Of a stretch of DNA of 64,000 nucleotides, positions 42,258 through 54,051 are shown one piece after another. The DNA is taken from NCBI GenBank assembly GCA_949152475.1, contig OX424570.1, positions 3,708,181 to 3,772,180 on the forward strand, in the 5' to 3' direction. The notes under the pieces were generated by a model. The model was not told the origin of the DNA, did not search any database, and saw nothing but the letters and a program-made list of their open reading frames with translations. Made by a program: the position numbers and the translations under genes. Source of the DNA: Terebella lapidaria (taxonomy: Eukaryota > Annelida > Polychaeta > Terebellida > Terebellidae). Numbering within the stretch: position 1 is the stretch's first letter; each line of letters begins with the position of its first letter.

Positions 42258-44201
42258 ATGCCGAAAGTAAAGACAACACCCCGCAAGCCCCGCCCTCACC
42301 GGTGTGGAGACTGCAACCTAGAGTTCAAGAGCAAGCACACGTTGCTCCGGCATGTCACGGAGCAGCACACAAGTGAAGTCACCGTCTTCGCCTGTCCGCA
42401 GTGTGACCATTGGAGCAGACGGAAAGAGGGAACACAGAAGCATCTGCAGTCCCGGCACGCAATGGACGCAAACCCGATTCGACTGAGGGTGGGCAGAGAG
42501 CAGTTTGAGGAGAAAAGCCTCCGGTCCAAGATGACCCCACGGAAAAGCAAGAAGCCGGTAACACGGCTTGACCAGTTGTCGGATACGGAGTCGGAGTCGG
42601 GAGGTTCGGTTTCGTCCCGGACCCGGTACCGTTCCGGTACCCAGTCGGTGGCCACACTAGCAGCCGACGTTTCGTCCACGGAGGCGGAGAGCAGTTCGGA
42701 AGAGGAAGCGGAGCTGAAAATCATGGCAAGTGAAGACGAGTTGCAGGAACCAGGAGACCCGAAGCCGGTTAAGCCGCCTGTGACCCGGAGTTCTTCCCGG
42801 AACACCTCCCGGAAAAACAGCCCCGACCCATCTCGAGGTACCGGAGCAGATCGAGACCGCGGAAAGAAGCGGAGTCGCAGCCGTTCGCCGGATAAATCCG
42901 GACGCCATCAACGCCGAGAATATAGGAAGGAGAGCCCGGAGCGAGCCAAGGACCGAGGCGGAGAACGTGGTCGAGAGGAGAAACGACACACCCCACCCAA
43001 GTCTTCCGGAGGCAGCGTCAAGGGAAAAGGCAAGGGAGTGTATGACTACAAGTTCCGGCTGTTGGAGGAAGGTTCCAGCGGAGCAACGGCAGAAGTGGGA
43101 GTGGCGGACATTGCGGAAATGCAGAGCCGAGACGATGAGGAAGACCTTTTCCGGAGTCCACCTCCGAGAACAACTAGCAGTGGCAGAGCAGTGAGCAGTG
43201 TGATTGTCCGGCCCGGAGGCGGAGCAGAAATCAGATCCAGCGGCCGAGCCGATAGCAGAGCAGATAGCCGAGCCGATAGCAGAGCAGATAGAGCAGATAG
43301 CAGAGCAGATAGCCGAGCGGACAGCAGACCCATTGGCAGATCAGGAGGCAGACCGGAGACCAAAACGGAAGGCGGAACCCGGAGCAGAGCTGGCAGTGAG
43401 ACGGAGACCCGAGGATCCACGGAGCGAACTTTGCCGGCAACCATTCAAGCAGTAGCCGGAAGCAGAACCAGTTTAGCGGCTAGGGATGACGGAATGGAGT
43501 CTTCCGCGTCTGAACGAAGCCATGCGGACGTGCAGAGAGCCCGGAGGAGTATCCTGGTAGATCAAGCCAGAGCTACACCCGGAATCCTGTCTCCGGTGGA
43601 AACCCGACCTCGACAGTCTTCCAGTGAGCGGTCCGGAAGGAGCCAAGTCCGAGCACCAACCCAGAGTCCACCCTACACATTCTACCCGTTTGGCGGTCCT
43701 TCAACTCAACCGTGTCCGTCACATTGTTTCCCGGTGAATATTGGGGGACGGAGCGCTTCCGTCTTTGCGCCCGCAGCCCCGGAGCACGCCAGATACTATG
43801 CAGTACGTTGGGGACCGGAGCAGTGGGGGCCAGCCGAGATGAGAGACTCCGGCGTCTACGTGGAGATCATGGAGCAGAGAGAGTCACCGTTTGGTCTCGT
43901 CCCGACCCGTCAGATCGTCCGGATTCCAGATTGGTCCATCCGAGACGAACGCCTCAGGAATGGGTTCTACGTCCCGCCCCAGTGGAGCCTCCATGATCCG
44001 GATCTTCTCCCGGTTGATGCCAGAGGAACAAGCTTCGGACGACCGTTGGTACCTCAGACCTTTCCACCGCGTCCGCCGTCGGGGAGCAGTTCGCGCCGTG
44101 ATACTGGTGGGCAGTATTCGTCGCAAGTCGTCGCAAGTCAAGTCGGCGCAAGGAGAAGAAAGAAGAACCGTTTCCCGGATTCTAGTATAATTAAGAGTTA
44201 A
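42258..44201 (+). CDS. ORF4 of element B, two-finger RS-rich protein, 647 aa
   Basis: The N terminus has two C2H2 fingers: CGDCNLEFKSKHTLLRHVTEQH (about residues 15-38, in two parts CGDCNLEF and LLRHVTEQH) and CPQCDHWSRRKEGTQKHLQSRH (about 45-70). A long basic stretch rich in Arg-Ser, Arg-Glu and Arg-Asp follows (about 200-250, with KKRSRSRSPDKSGRHQRR), like the RS domain of splicing factors, then an Ala-Asp-Ser-Arg repeat (43240-43330). The C-terminal 150 residues look folded (YYAVRWGPEQWGPAEM). No membrane segment. Nuclear nucleic-acid binding is likely; the role in the element is unknown. Confidence 0.72.
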   Translation: MPKVKTTPRKPRPHRCGDCNLEFKSKHTLLRHVTEQHTSEVTVFACPQCDHWSRRKEGTQKHLQSRHAMDANPIRLRVGREQFEEKSLRSKMTPRKSKKPVTRLDQLSDTESESGGSVSSRTRYRSGTQSVATLAADVSSTEAESSSEEEAELKIMASEDELQEPGDPKPVKPPVTRSSSRNTSRKNSPDPSRGTGADRDRGKKRSRSRSPDKSGRHQRREYRKESPERAKDRGGERGREEKRHTPPKSSGGSVKGKGKGVYDYKFRLLEEGSSGATAEVGVADIAEMQSRDDEEDLFRSPPPRTTSSGRAVSSVIVRPGGGAEIRSSGRADSRADSRADSRADRADSRADSRADSRPIGRSGGRPETKTEGGTRSRAGSETETRGSTERTLPATIQAVAGSRTSLAARDDGMESSASERSHADVQRARRSILVDQARATPGILSPVETRPRQSSSERSGRSQVRAPTQSPPYTFYPFGGPSTQPCPSHCFPVNIGGRSASVFAPAAPEHARYYAVRWGPEQWGPAEMRDSGVYVEIMEQRESPFGLVPTRQIVRIPDWSIRDERLRNGFYVPPQWSLHDPDLLPVDARGTSFGRPLVPQTFPPRPPSGSSSRRDTGGQYSSQVVASQVGARRRKKNRFPDSSIIKS

Positions 44202-44382
44202 AAAGTGGGAAACGGAACAAACAAGATATCCGGGTACAGTGACGGTAAACTAGTTAAGAGGTACCAGTACCCGGATCACGGAAACAAGTTGTGTTTGATT
44301 TTACGGACAGTTTAACGGTTGACAATTTGTATATATGTGATATTGTTCTGTTCGGGACGAACAGAGTCTAAGGAAGGGGGAG
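44202..44382 (+). other. 3' untranslated tail of element B
   Basis: Short AT-richer stretch after ORF4 that ends in the purine tract before the 3' LTR. Confidence 0.5.
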
Positions 44383-45770
44383 TGTAACGGTTTTGGGGCG
44401 TACCCAAAGGTTTCCCCTAGGTAATTATGTTAGTGTTTTGTGATATTATGGTTAAATAACCGTTTATTAGGGTGTATATGTGTTTAAAGGTTCATACGGT
44501 TCCGTATTGTTAATGTTTAAAGGGTTTTCCGTCTCGGAACTTAGTAATTTATGATGTCGGTAAAGCCGGAGACGGAGCCGGAACCGGAGACGGAACCGGA
44601 CACGGAGCCGGAACAATGGAGTACAAAAACGTAATGACGTTATTTCCGGAAGGTCATGTGATCAGCCTCGTTTTCGGTTTAAAAGGTGACGTGTCAGCCA
44701 CTGATTGGTTCTAGAGTGTTTTTAGAAATCCGGAAAATATCAGTGTTTTGGCGGACTATGACGTCACAATAGGTTGGTCACGTGACGTGGGTCTCAGGTC
44801 TATAAAAGCCCCCGCTTCACAGCGGACGGCGGAGTTGGTGTCCTGACGTCGACCTGTGCAGACCCCTTCTCCCATAGCAGAGTACTCCCTTGTTCCGGAT
44901 AGAGTCATCCAGATGATAGCAGTTAAGTCTTCCGACTGTGAACTTGGAAAATAAACATGAAAACTTCAACCGAGTTGTTTTTCCGTGTTCGTTAGGGAAC
45001 TGGAAGTTATAATAAAGTTAGTTTCCCGGAAAAGACAGTTATACGGAGTAAAGGGAGATAAGACTACAGTCGGTTAAGACCAAGTTGTAAAGACGTCTTA
45101 GGGTGATCTAAGAACCCAGATCACCGAGGAAGGAGACGGAGACGGAGACGGAGGTGGAATTCAACGGAGCAACTACGGAGGCGGTATCGGATGGAGCAGT
45201 TGCAGAGACGGGAACGACGAAGCAGTTGCAGAGGCGGTACCGGACGACGGAGTTGCAGAGGCAGTACCTGACGGAGCGGTTGCGGTAACCGGAAGTGGGA
45301 ACACTTCCGAGATACTCCATTCCAGGTGCGGTACCAGGTTGCAGTGAGGCGGAGCCAACCGGAGCAGATTGCAGTGCGGCGGAACCTGGCAGAGCGGTTG
45401 CAGTATTCGGAAACGGCAACGTTCCCGGATTCTTTATTCCAGGCGCAGTCGCAGCTTGCAGTAAGACGGAAAACGACGGAGCTGTTGCAGTAAAGCGGTT
45501 TCCCGACGGAGCAGTTGCAGTACCCGGAGACGGAATCGCCTCCGGATCCTTACTTTACAGGTGCAGTTGCAGATTAGCAGTCGGACAACGGTTAAGAGGT
45601 CCATTCCAGACCACGCTACCAACCTTAGAGACTTCTAGCCGGAGTTCAACCGTACAGCAGTAGCAGTTTCCCGGAGTTTTACCGTTTCAGCTCCGGTTAA
45701 ACAACAACCCACCCACCTCCCTAGAAAACCGGTTCATCAAGACGTCACAGAAGGGTGCAAACCCGTTACA
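44383..45770 (+). repeat. 3' LTR of gypsy element B
   Basis: Same length as the 5' LTR; by eye one base differs (33548 against 44823). The promoter sites are repeated here at the same offsets. Confidence 0.93.
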
Positions 45771-45793
45771 ATATTTTAACATGTGACGCGGAC

Positions 45794-46013
45794 GCATTAA
45801 TGTGGCCACTGATGTACGAGGTATCACATGATATCTTGGCTTGTTATTTGATGGTTGAAGGTTGATTCCACATTAATGTGGCACTGATGTACGATGTCTC
45901 ACATGATATCTTGGCTTGGTATTTGATGGTTGAAGGTTGATTCCACATTAATGTGGCACTGATGTACGAGGTCTCACATGATATCTTGGCCTGGTATTTG
46001 ATGGTTGAAGGTC
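45794..46013. repeat. Three-unit 75-77-bp tandem repeat
   Basis: Units begin CATTAATGTGG at 45794, 45871 and 45946 and contain CTCACATGATATCTTGGC and ATTTGATGGTTGAAGGT. It starts 23 bp after the 3' LTR of element B and is not present on the left of that element. Confidence 0.9.
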
Positions 46014-46447
46014 CTGTTCTGTATCGAAAGTCAATATTAGTGACTACAATATTAGTGACTATTATATATAGTCTCCAGACCCGAGGGACAACTAAACTGT
46101 ATATTGCCCGTTTGGTCATACAATATTTTCATTTTTATTCATTTTGTGACACCATTTGGGGAATATGTATTCTCTATCTTGCATTTGATTGTCGGGGGCG
46201 CATGACTGACGTCATTTGGGGGCACATTCGTTTTTATTCGGACGGGAATAACATTGTAAAAGGCGACTATCTACTCAATGAATAATAATCACTGATATTC
46301 TCAGAAATAAAAGATTATTACCCTACAAAAACCTTGATTTACATGTACATGCATAGCCAGTATTTGATTTCATAATATGCCGACTTCAATTTTAGTCATA
46401 AATTTTAAACCATTACATTACAGGTACGGTAATCTAATAATTACTCT

Positions 46448-46770
46448 TTTTCTGCTCTATATCTACATACATTCGTTTAATTCTACAATGGTAAAAGATG
46501 AGCGAGACCGAAGCCATGGCTGTTGCCATGAAATGCCACCCCAAAACGTACTAATATATTCCTCTCTGGTGAGCTCTGGGCATTCACTTTCCAGACATTG
46601 ATGTGTTTGCTTCTCGCTGTAAATTACGGATCAATGTACCGAGGTCAGATAACTAACCATTGACCTTGGTAGCGAGAACAGTCCTTTGATCACTGCCTGG
46701 TCCTGTAGAGGACAGAGTAAACTCACTGGTGCTACAGCATTCTTGTCATCAGTCAAGGTTTTATGTTTGA
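46448..46770. repeat. Diverged duplication, right copy, first part (partner 17631-17900)
   Basis: Same ordered words as the left copy (CCTCTCTGGTGAGCT, CAGTCCTTTGATCACTGCC). No coding exon recognised. Confidence 0.7.
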
Positions 46771-47213
46771 AGCTGGCGCCAATAACACTATTTTGAACCG
46801 TGCCATTTTCTGGTCAGCAACACCACATGCAAACATATTTGGACTTGAATGAAAGCCCTGGCCACATACTCTATACCCAATATGATCCATATAAAATGTT
46901 ATCATATAATTTTTATCACAAGCAATATATTCAATACTAATACTACCAAAACTTCGGAGGCAAAAAGCATATAAATACATCCACATATATTTTGTAAAAG
47001 TGTGGATTAGAAGTGTGGATTAGACTCGTTCATTGACCGTTCTGTTTTAGACTCGAACTTCGTATTATTATGGGCACTGCATTGATTGTTACCCACATTG
47101 AACATGCATGCAGGAATTGACGCTTTGTGTTGTGATCACCAGTGTAGACGTCATCAACTGTACAATAATAATAGTATTACCCAATCTCATGAAACCACTA
47201 GAATGGACGTAAC

Positions 47214-47480
47214 TGAAGATGTGTAGATACTTTGGAATCATCGATTATCAATCGCGTGCCCCACAGTTAACCCCTACAATTCCGGTTTGCACTCTATTTA
47301 ATTACCTGGCTGATGAAATTCTCAGGAACGAGCACCTGCTCCGGGGTTCCCTGACCTCAGCGACACATTCTGAGTTAAGATTCTTAGCAGCAACTTATAA
47401 TGTTCATGTACTGGATGGAGGCGATGGATTTGTGTCTTTTGTAACCGAGAGCTACATAGTTGCAAGATTTTGTCAAAATG
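47214..47480. repeat. Diverged duplication, right copy, second part (partner 19465-19780)
   Basis: Shares GCACCTGCTCCGGGG and GATTTGTGTCTT with the left copy. A 90-codon frame at 47219-47491 covers it, but the left copy does not keep that frame open, so a gene is unlikely. Confidence 0.6.
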
Positions 47481-47491
47481 TAAATCAGTAA

Positions 47492-50440
47492 ATAACACAA
47501 ATACACATATTGGCCGATGGTCTTTGTGAATTAAAATTGTAATATTTTTTCGCAACTGTGCTAAGAAACATGCTAGTCATAAAGTAGTTAATTAATTTAT
47601 ACGTTTACCTAAAATAGTCAAATTTCCATACCACTGTCACTCCGCGGTGACATATATTATCTTTTATCAGGTGCGCTCGATGACATGATCGATGTGTCAT
47701 TGATCAATGTTAGTATCGCACACGGTGTTGTGATTGGAGATTAGCGCTCATGAAGTAAACCAACTCCACTAAACTCATCGCATTGAAACTCCAAATGACG
47801 CGGATGTGATCAAATTCGGGCACTACACTAGATTGAGCCATAAAGTATGGTGTGTCATTTGTTCATACACAGTGGCATTATCATGGGTTACGGAGATATG
47901 TATTATGTCAAAACAATCAAACAAATTGAATGTGTTAACTTTGATATTTTTGCAACCAAAGCTGTGTAATTCATTCTGGATTTAAAATGATGGGACACAA
48001 AGTATACTGATTCAAACAACCACAATATGTTCAATTGCACACTGAGATAATGTAGAGTGATCATAATAATAATGGTGAGCTCAAATATATTTGTCATTAT
48101 AATAAAATCTGAGACAATACTCGCTATTTCCCAGAACTAGATATCTTCTAAACCAGATTCTACACCAGTTGTTAGCCTGGTTATGAATGTGGGCGACAAT
48201 ATATTACGACCAGGTTCTGATGATGGGAATAGCAAACTTTAAGGACTGATTGCACGTAACATACCAGTGACTGCAATGGGGCACTTACCCATTGACTTAT
48301 AATGTGAAAGTAGAGGTAACAAAATCACCAAGACAATACAATCTCCTGATCTAAAATCTAAAATTTGGCAAGCACACACACATATAGTCATGGATGATGA
48401 ACCGGTTTCATGAATAATATCACGAGGGCTGTGCAATTTGATAATTAGATGAATCATTTTTTACGTTCCACCAAAACGAACATTCGTGTGTTCCGCTTGA
48501 CAAACACTGGTTGCTGTTTATTTGTATACTTTATTGTGGTCAAAATAACGAGAATTTCTAAGGATATACTTTCTGTGAGATGAATACAATGAGCTGAACA
48601 TTCATAATCCCAAACATCTCGGTGCACCCGAGTGCATATCACCCGTGAGTTTTACTAGCATCACTAGCTATTTGCTGTAGATCATAATCCTTTCGCTCGC
48701 CCTGCTGTGAGTGTATTTTGTCTACTGAGAAATAGGTCGGAAAATGACATATGACAACGATGATTTTAACAAAAGTTAACATTGTTTTTTAAGAAACGGA
48801 ATCTTGATTGGTAATCCTTGATGGCTAACAATCAGAAAGGCAAAATTTCATTTCGATTGGAAGTATGTAAAGTTTTGAATTTGTTACCTTTATATTTACA
48901 TTATAAGTGAATGGACAGCTGAGCTGGTCAATTCCAGGTTCGTGATTATTACATGCAATCAATCCTTGAGTACAACATGTGAAAGCAGAAAACAATGCCC
49001 ATAATATGAATATATATTATCAATGTATTTATGAACATATTACATCACCGATGGTCATCTAGTATGAAGTATCCTGTATGAAAAATAATATTATCAGATG
49101 TATGATTTGTCGAGGTTCTGTGTTATTTTCAGGGTTATACCCCATGGAGTACTTGGTAGTAAATCCATATATAAATAACCTGCTGAGTCAGATAACGTGT
49201 CGTAAAACAATACACAAAGGTCAAAAGGGACATAACTTCCTCGTGAAAAAGGGACGTTCGAATTTGGTTTCCTGACAACGTTAATACAATGGGTTCAGAC
49301 AAATATTGACATGACGTGCTTCGAATTTACCCATTTGTGATTACTAGTACTACTGAGTAATGCCATAGCATATGAATCTGCGTGAACATGGAAGGAAATA
49401 TATCTACAAATTTTGTTCGAATATTTGTGAAAAAGAATTGTTGATACTTCATAGGATCCATATCTTTAACACTCCAAGCGTGGTTTGAGAATGAGCTTGG
49501 ATATTGGCAAATTAAAATAAGGTGTCGTATGATAGTTCAGCAATGACCTTGAATCTGACATTTCATAATTTTACAAGTTGAAAATGGCATTTCCATTATC
49601 GTCAATAACAGGTATTCAGTGAAATTAATGTTAACTGAAATTTCATGGTTTCACCAGAACCACCAACTCTCTGTTTGCTTATTCCCATTGCAAATTGTTC
49701 ACTTTTTCCAAATGGAGAACCATTCTTTTTAAAGTTGGAATCAATTTTAAAATCAGCCAAATTTAGCATTCTTGTTTGTTACGCAAACTTGAAAATACAT
49801 CTCGAGATAGTCGGGAATATGTAGGAATTATGCACAGTTTGACAACAGATACTTAGAAAATTGCCGTTAATCGTGTATGAAAACAGTGAATAGAGAATGG
49901 TCGGCCTGTCTACATTCTTGCCAGAGTATCTAGACAAATACCAATGACGTCATCAGACTCTGTATAGAACCCACCCACAAGGCGGGCCGCTTTGAGGAAA
50001 AAATGATGAATGGACCGAGTTTAAATCTTGATTTGACAACTCAATTTAGGCACGTAATACACATTTTAAGACCCAAATTTGTATGATTTCTCATTCTATA
50101 GAGAAAACAAAGCTACTGCAGAATAAATATATTTTGTCACTTCTAAAAGTGATTGTAACAGCTTTAATGGTCAGAAGTATTTTTTCTTTAAATTGTTTCG
50201 TTCCGGAAAAAATGAATCTCCGCGAGACAAAAAGCGCATTGATGTACCTGTAATGTTCTTCATGGACCAACAGGAACGTTGGACTTTCACCCGATTTGTA
50301 CATGTGTCAAAACAGATTAGCAACGTGTACAGTACAGATATATTCCTATATGATATGTGTTCGTTGTTGTAAGAAATGACACATAATTATCAGCTCAATG
50401 TCTCATCGTATGCACGGAGACCCTAATCGACATGACAAGT
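47492..50440. other. AT-rich region, no gene seen
   Basis: Three kilobases of AT-rich DNA with only short scattered frames. No RNA gene, tandem array or mobile-element motif could be recognised. Confidence 0.3.
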
Positions 50441-50444
50441 ATAT

Positions 50445-50790
50445 CGTTCACTCGAATTATTAAATCGCTCGTTCAATATATTGAATCGTTCAATTAGTAT
50501 AATAAATGGTTAGATCAATATATCATATCGTTCAAACAGTATAGAAAATATTCACTCGATATACTTGACATATTGATCTAATGGTTTGATAAATTGAGTG
50601 AACGATTTGAAAATGGAAAGAACGATTTGTTCAGTTAAACGAATGATTTAATAAATTGAAGGAATGTTTTATCCAATATTCAACTCAGTTAAAAAACACT
50701 CCAATCAATTCTCTCCACAAATGGGGAGAGGGGGGACGATTCAATATATTAAGAGGAAGATTTATTGTATTGAGCGAACGGTTTTCGCTC
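50445..50790. repeat. AT-rich imperfect inverted-repeat region
   Basis: Words such as AAATCGCTCGTTCAATATATTGAATCG in the left part (AAATCGCTCGTTCAA) and GATTCAATATATT and TTGAGTGAACGATTT in the right part are partly complementary, so the stretch may be a degenerate fold-back element or a palindromic satellite remnant. Confidence 0.3.
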
Positions 50791-51586
50791 CTGTCATGTC
50801 CTTCAGGGGCTAAGCACTGGTCAATCAGGGACACTGGATATAGCTGATAATGAGAGTCTGATGACGATAATGTTTCATTGATATCTCAAGGGACCAATTG
50901 ATAGACCGATTTGATATATTGTGCTCGTGAATTGGGATTCTGGTCAAGCGATGCAAGTGAGAAAGCTATTACGGTGAGGGATACTAGTAACCACACATTC
51001 TTTATCGATCAATGAATTCTAATGGGGATACCGTCAACTATTGGCCTTTCGGGTTGTGATCGGGTGCTAATTCAGCACCTTTTTCACAGATGTTTGGTCG
51101 AATACTGGGCAGTTGTATGTTGATTCATTGATGATAGCAGTGCGGCTTTGGAGTAGAATTTTTGGTCGGGCTTCAGTTTTATTCAAAACAACAGTTTTAT
51201 TTCAGGTTCTTCATCAGCTGTATGCATTTTTCATCATGTGTACAGAATACACACTTATATTCTACACACTGTCTGTCACTGATGTGTCACTGATGTGGCT
51301 TTGTGTGATTATATCTGGTCGTGCTGTAATCTTTCTATTCCAAGAATGTTGTATTTTAAACTTGCTATTAGGATTGGTTGTACCGTGATAGTACACATTC
51401 ATCGCGTTGTAAATGTTTCTGGAAGTTTGGTACAAAAAACACGGTAAACACCCTTCATGTTCGTCCAAATAAACATCAAATGTTATCTACCATGAAGACA
51501 AGTGTCCAACGTTAATATTCTATACGATATGATCTTGTTCGTATTATGTGTGAACTGCTGGACAAAGGCCAAATACACACTTCTCG

Positions 51587-51834
51587 TGTCACCGTTTGGA
51601 AGTAGACTCCAGGACACACAGGTAGAATCAGTGCAGTTTATTAACAGTGCTGTATAATACAGGTGCGATGATGTCTGTCAGACTGGCAAGTGGCAATTGA
51701 ACTTGGCGCCAAAGCCTTTTATAGTATTTTCTTACAGTGGAAGTCACGTCACTTGTGCAATTACAGTACTACATAAAAAAATAACTACTATGAATAACTT
51801 TAGCACAAAACCCATAAATGAATACCCTGCTACA
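51587..51834 (-). mobile_element. Solo LTR, 248 bp
   Basis: Minus-strand LTR fossil starting TGTAGCAGGG (plus 51834 leftward) and ending GGTGACA, flanked on both sides by CTCG (51583-51586, 51835-51838). In order on the minus strand it has a TATAAAAGG box (51716-51723) and AATAAA (51637-51642), as an LTR should. No internal region of such an element is present, so it is a solo LTR left by recombination between two LTRs. The length suits small Ty3/gypsy elements of invertebrates, but the family cannot be fixed without coding sequence. Confidence 0.75.
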
Positions 51835-51968
51835 CTCGCGTCGATCGATATCAAATCTGTATGTTGATGACATCCGGGACAAAAAGTCGAATAATACACA
51901 CAAGGCTAGCAACATAACGTAACTGCAAGGTGACTGCAAACTCCCTGAGAACTACAGACCAATAAGTC

Positions 51969-53026
51969 ACTTACGGTGGCTGATTCTTGCCATAATGCGT
52001 TTTTCCTGAACAGTTTTTGTCGCGAATTTAATTGTGACGACTGAAACTATTTAAATCGCGACCGAAATCATTAAATCCGCGACCAAAACGTTTTCGCTGC
52101 AGCGAAAACATTCTCGCCGCGAATTAAATACTTTTAGCTGTGGCAAAAACATTATCGTCGCGACCAAAATCATTTTCGCTGCAGCGAAATTGTTCTCGCC
52201 GCGATTTAAACACTTATAGCCGCGATCAAAACATTCTCGCTGCAGCGAAAATGATTATCGCCGCGGCGAGAATGGCCATACTTGTTAGACTGCTTTTCTT
52301 TCATCACCTCAAAGAGAACAAATTGTTTATTATTGCAATTATCGCCGCGGCGAATATTCACAGTTAAGTGCAATTATCGCCGCGGCGGTAAGTATTCTCG
52401 CTGCAGCAGAAATGTATTGGTCGCGGCAACAACGATTTTCGCTGCAGCGAAAATGTTTTGGTCGCGGCAACAATGGTTTTCGCTGCGACGAGAATGTTTT
52501 AGTTGCGACAACAACTATTTTCGCTGCGACAAGAATGTTTTGGTCGCGGCGAGAATATTTCCGCTGCAGCGAAAAGGTTTCGGTCGCGATTTTAATCATT
52601 TCCGTCGTCAGAATTAAAGTCGCGACGAAAACTCTTCATGACAAACACAATATGGCATGAATCAGCCACTGTAAAATTGTTTATTATTGCAATTATCGCC
52701 GCGGCGAATATTCACAGTTAAGTGCAATTATCGCCGCGGCGGTAAGTATTCTCGCTGCAGCAGAAATGTATTGGTCGCGGCAACAACGATTTTCGCTGCA
52801 GCGAAAATGTTTTGGTCGCGGCAACAATGGTTTTCGCTGCGACGAGAATGTTTTAGTTGCGACAACAACTATTTTCGCTGCGACAAGAATGTTTTGGTCG
52901 CGGCGAGAATATTTCCGCTGCAGCGAAAACGTTTCGGTCGCGATTTTAATCATTTCCGTCGTCAGAATTAAAGTCGCGACGAAAACTCTTCAGGACAAAC
53001 ACATTTTGGCATGAATCAGCCACTGT
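51969..53026. mobile_element. Fold-back DNA element inserted in the LINE
   Basis: The ends are inverted repeats (GTGGCTGATTC near 51976; GAATCAGCCACTGT at 53013-53026), flanked by AGTC on both sides (51965-51968, 53027-53030). Removing the element and one AGTC restores the LINE reading RPISLLSCMNKLLERL, which confirms the borders. The inside consists of CGCTGCAGCGAAAA, GTCGCGGC and GCCGCGGCGA words in roughly 42-bp periods. No transposase. A 354-bp block including the right end is duplicated in tandem (52321-52674 and 52675-53028). Confidence 0.85.
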
Positions 53027-54051
53027 AGTCTCTTGTCTTGTATGAATAAGCTCCTTGAAAGGCTAATTGAGAAACGACTTCGCCAGTTTCTGTGTCAAAA
53101 CAACGTTTTTTATGAGTATCAATTTGGTTTCAGAGCAGATCATTCCACATCACAAGCATTATTAGAAATCGTGAACAGTATACGATCTCACCTTGATAAT
53201 GGGAAAAAAGTACTCGGGCTTTATTTGGTCGTTAAAAAGGCATTTGACACCGTTGACCACGCAATTCTAAAAAAATAAACTGCAATTTGATGGTATCCGT
53301 GGAAAATGTCATGATCTGCTATCTAGTTACTTGAACAATAGGACCCAATGTATGTATGTAAACAGTGTATATTCCGACCCGATGCCCATAAACTTTTTAC
53401 CGAATACGTAATCATGTACCCGAAGGCATAAAAATGCAACTTTATTATTCAAACATATACTCACGATTAGCATATTGTTGTGAAATATACGGACTTGTCA
53501 AATCGTATGTATTGCATCCGCGTCAAATTATGCAAAACAGGCTCCTCAAAATCCTTACGTGTAAACCGAAAAGATATTCAACGGATACGTTGTATGTGAA
53601 TACAGAAACACTGAAGTTGCATGAAATGCACCTCTTCAAATAATATGTTCTCATTTATCAATATACAATCGGTACGCTACCCGGTTTATTCGGGGGTATT
53701 TTAAATCCTAACACCAGAGTCGCCAGTATCTCAGCAAGACAAATTATTTACAGTAACACGCCCTAGAACACAACATGGGAAATTGCTCCTCACTAATTAC
53801 TGCACCAAATTGTGGCAAGAATGTCCGTCAAATATCCAAAAATCGACTACACTGCAAATGTTTAAAAGTAATGTAAAAAGTCACCGCATAAACAGATACT
53901 TGTAATCTTTGAAAATTGTATGTTATTTAAGCCTAAGTATTCAAGTGTATATCATCGCATAACCCTGTGTAGCTCCTTTGTTTGTTTGTTCCATTCTATT
54001 ACTATGCATCCTATTGTGTACATAGTTGAACTTCTGTTCTCTATTTTTAGC

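Larger units (their letters stand above)
33108..45770 (+). mobile_element. Ty3/gypsy LTR retrotransposon B, whole-looking
   Basis: The element is 12.7 kb long with two 1388-bp LTRs in which I saw one difference, so it is very young. LTR ends are TGTAACGG and CCGTTACA. Order: 5' LTR, a primer-binding site starting TGGTGGCAGC (34502), gag, pol, then two further genes each preceded by promoter-like sequence, a purine tract AAGGAAGGGGGAG (44370-44382) and 3' LTR. I saw no breaks. The flanking bases are ATAG on the left and ATAT on the right, so a clean target duplication is lacking. It is not closely related to element A in sequence. Confidence 0.95.

Noticed and set aside
51113-51388. Hydrophobic 91-codon frame that looks like a membrane protein
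   Set aside because: Hydrophobicity follows from T-rich DNA, and the similar stretch near 60.8 kb does not keep the frame.
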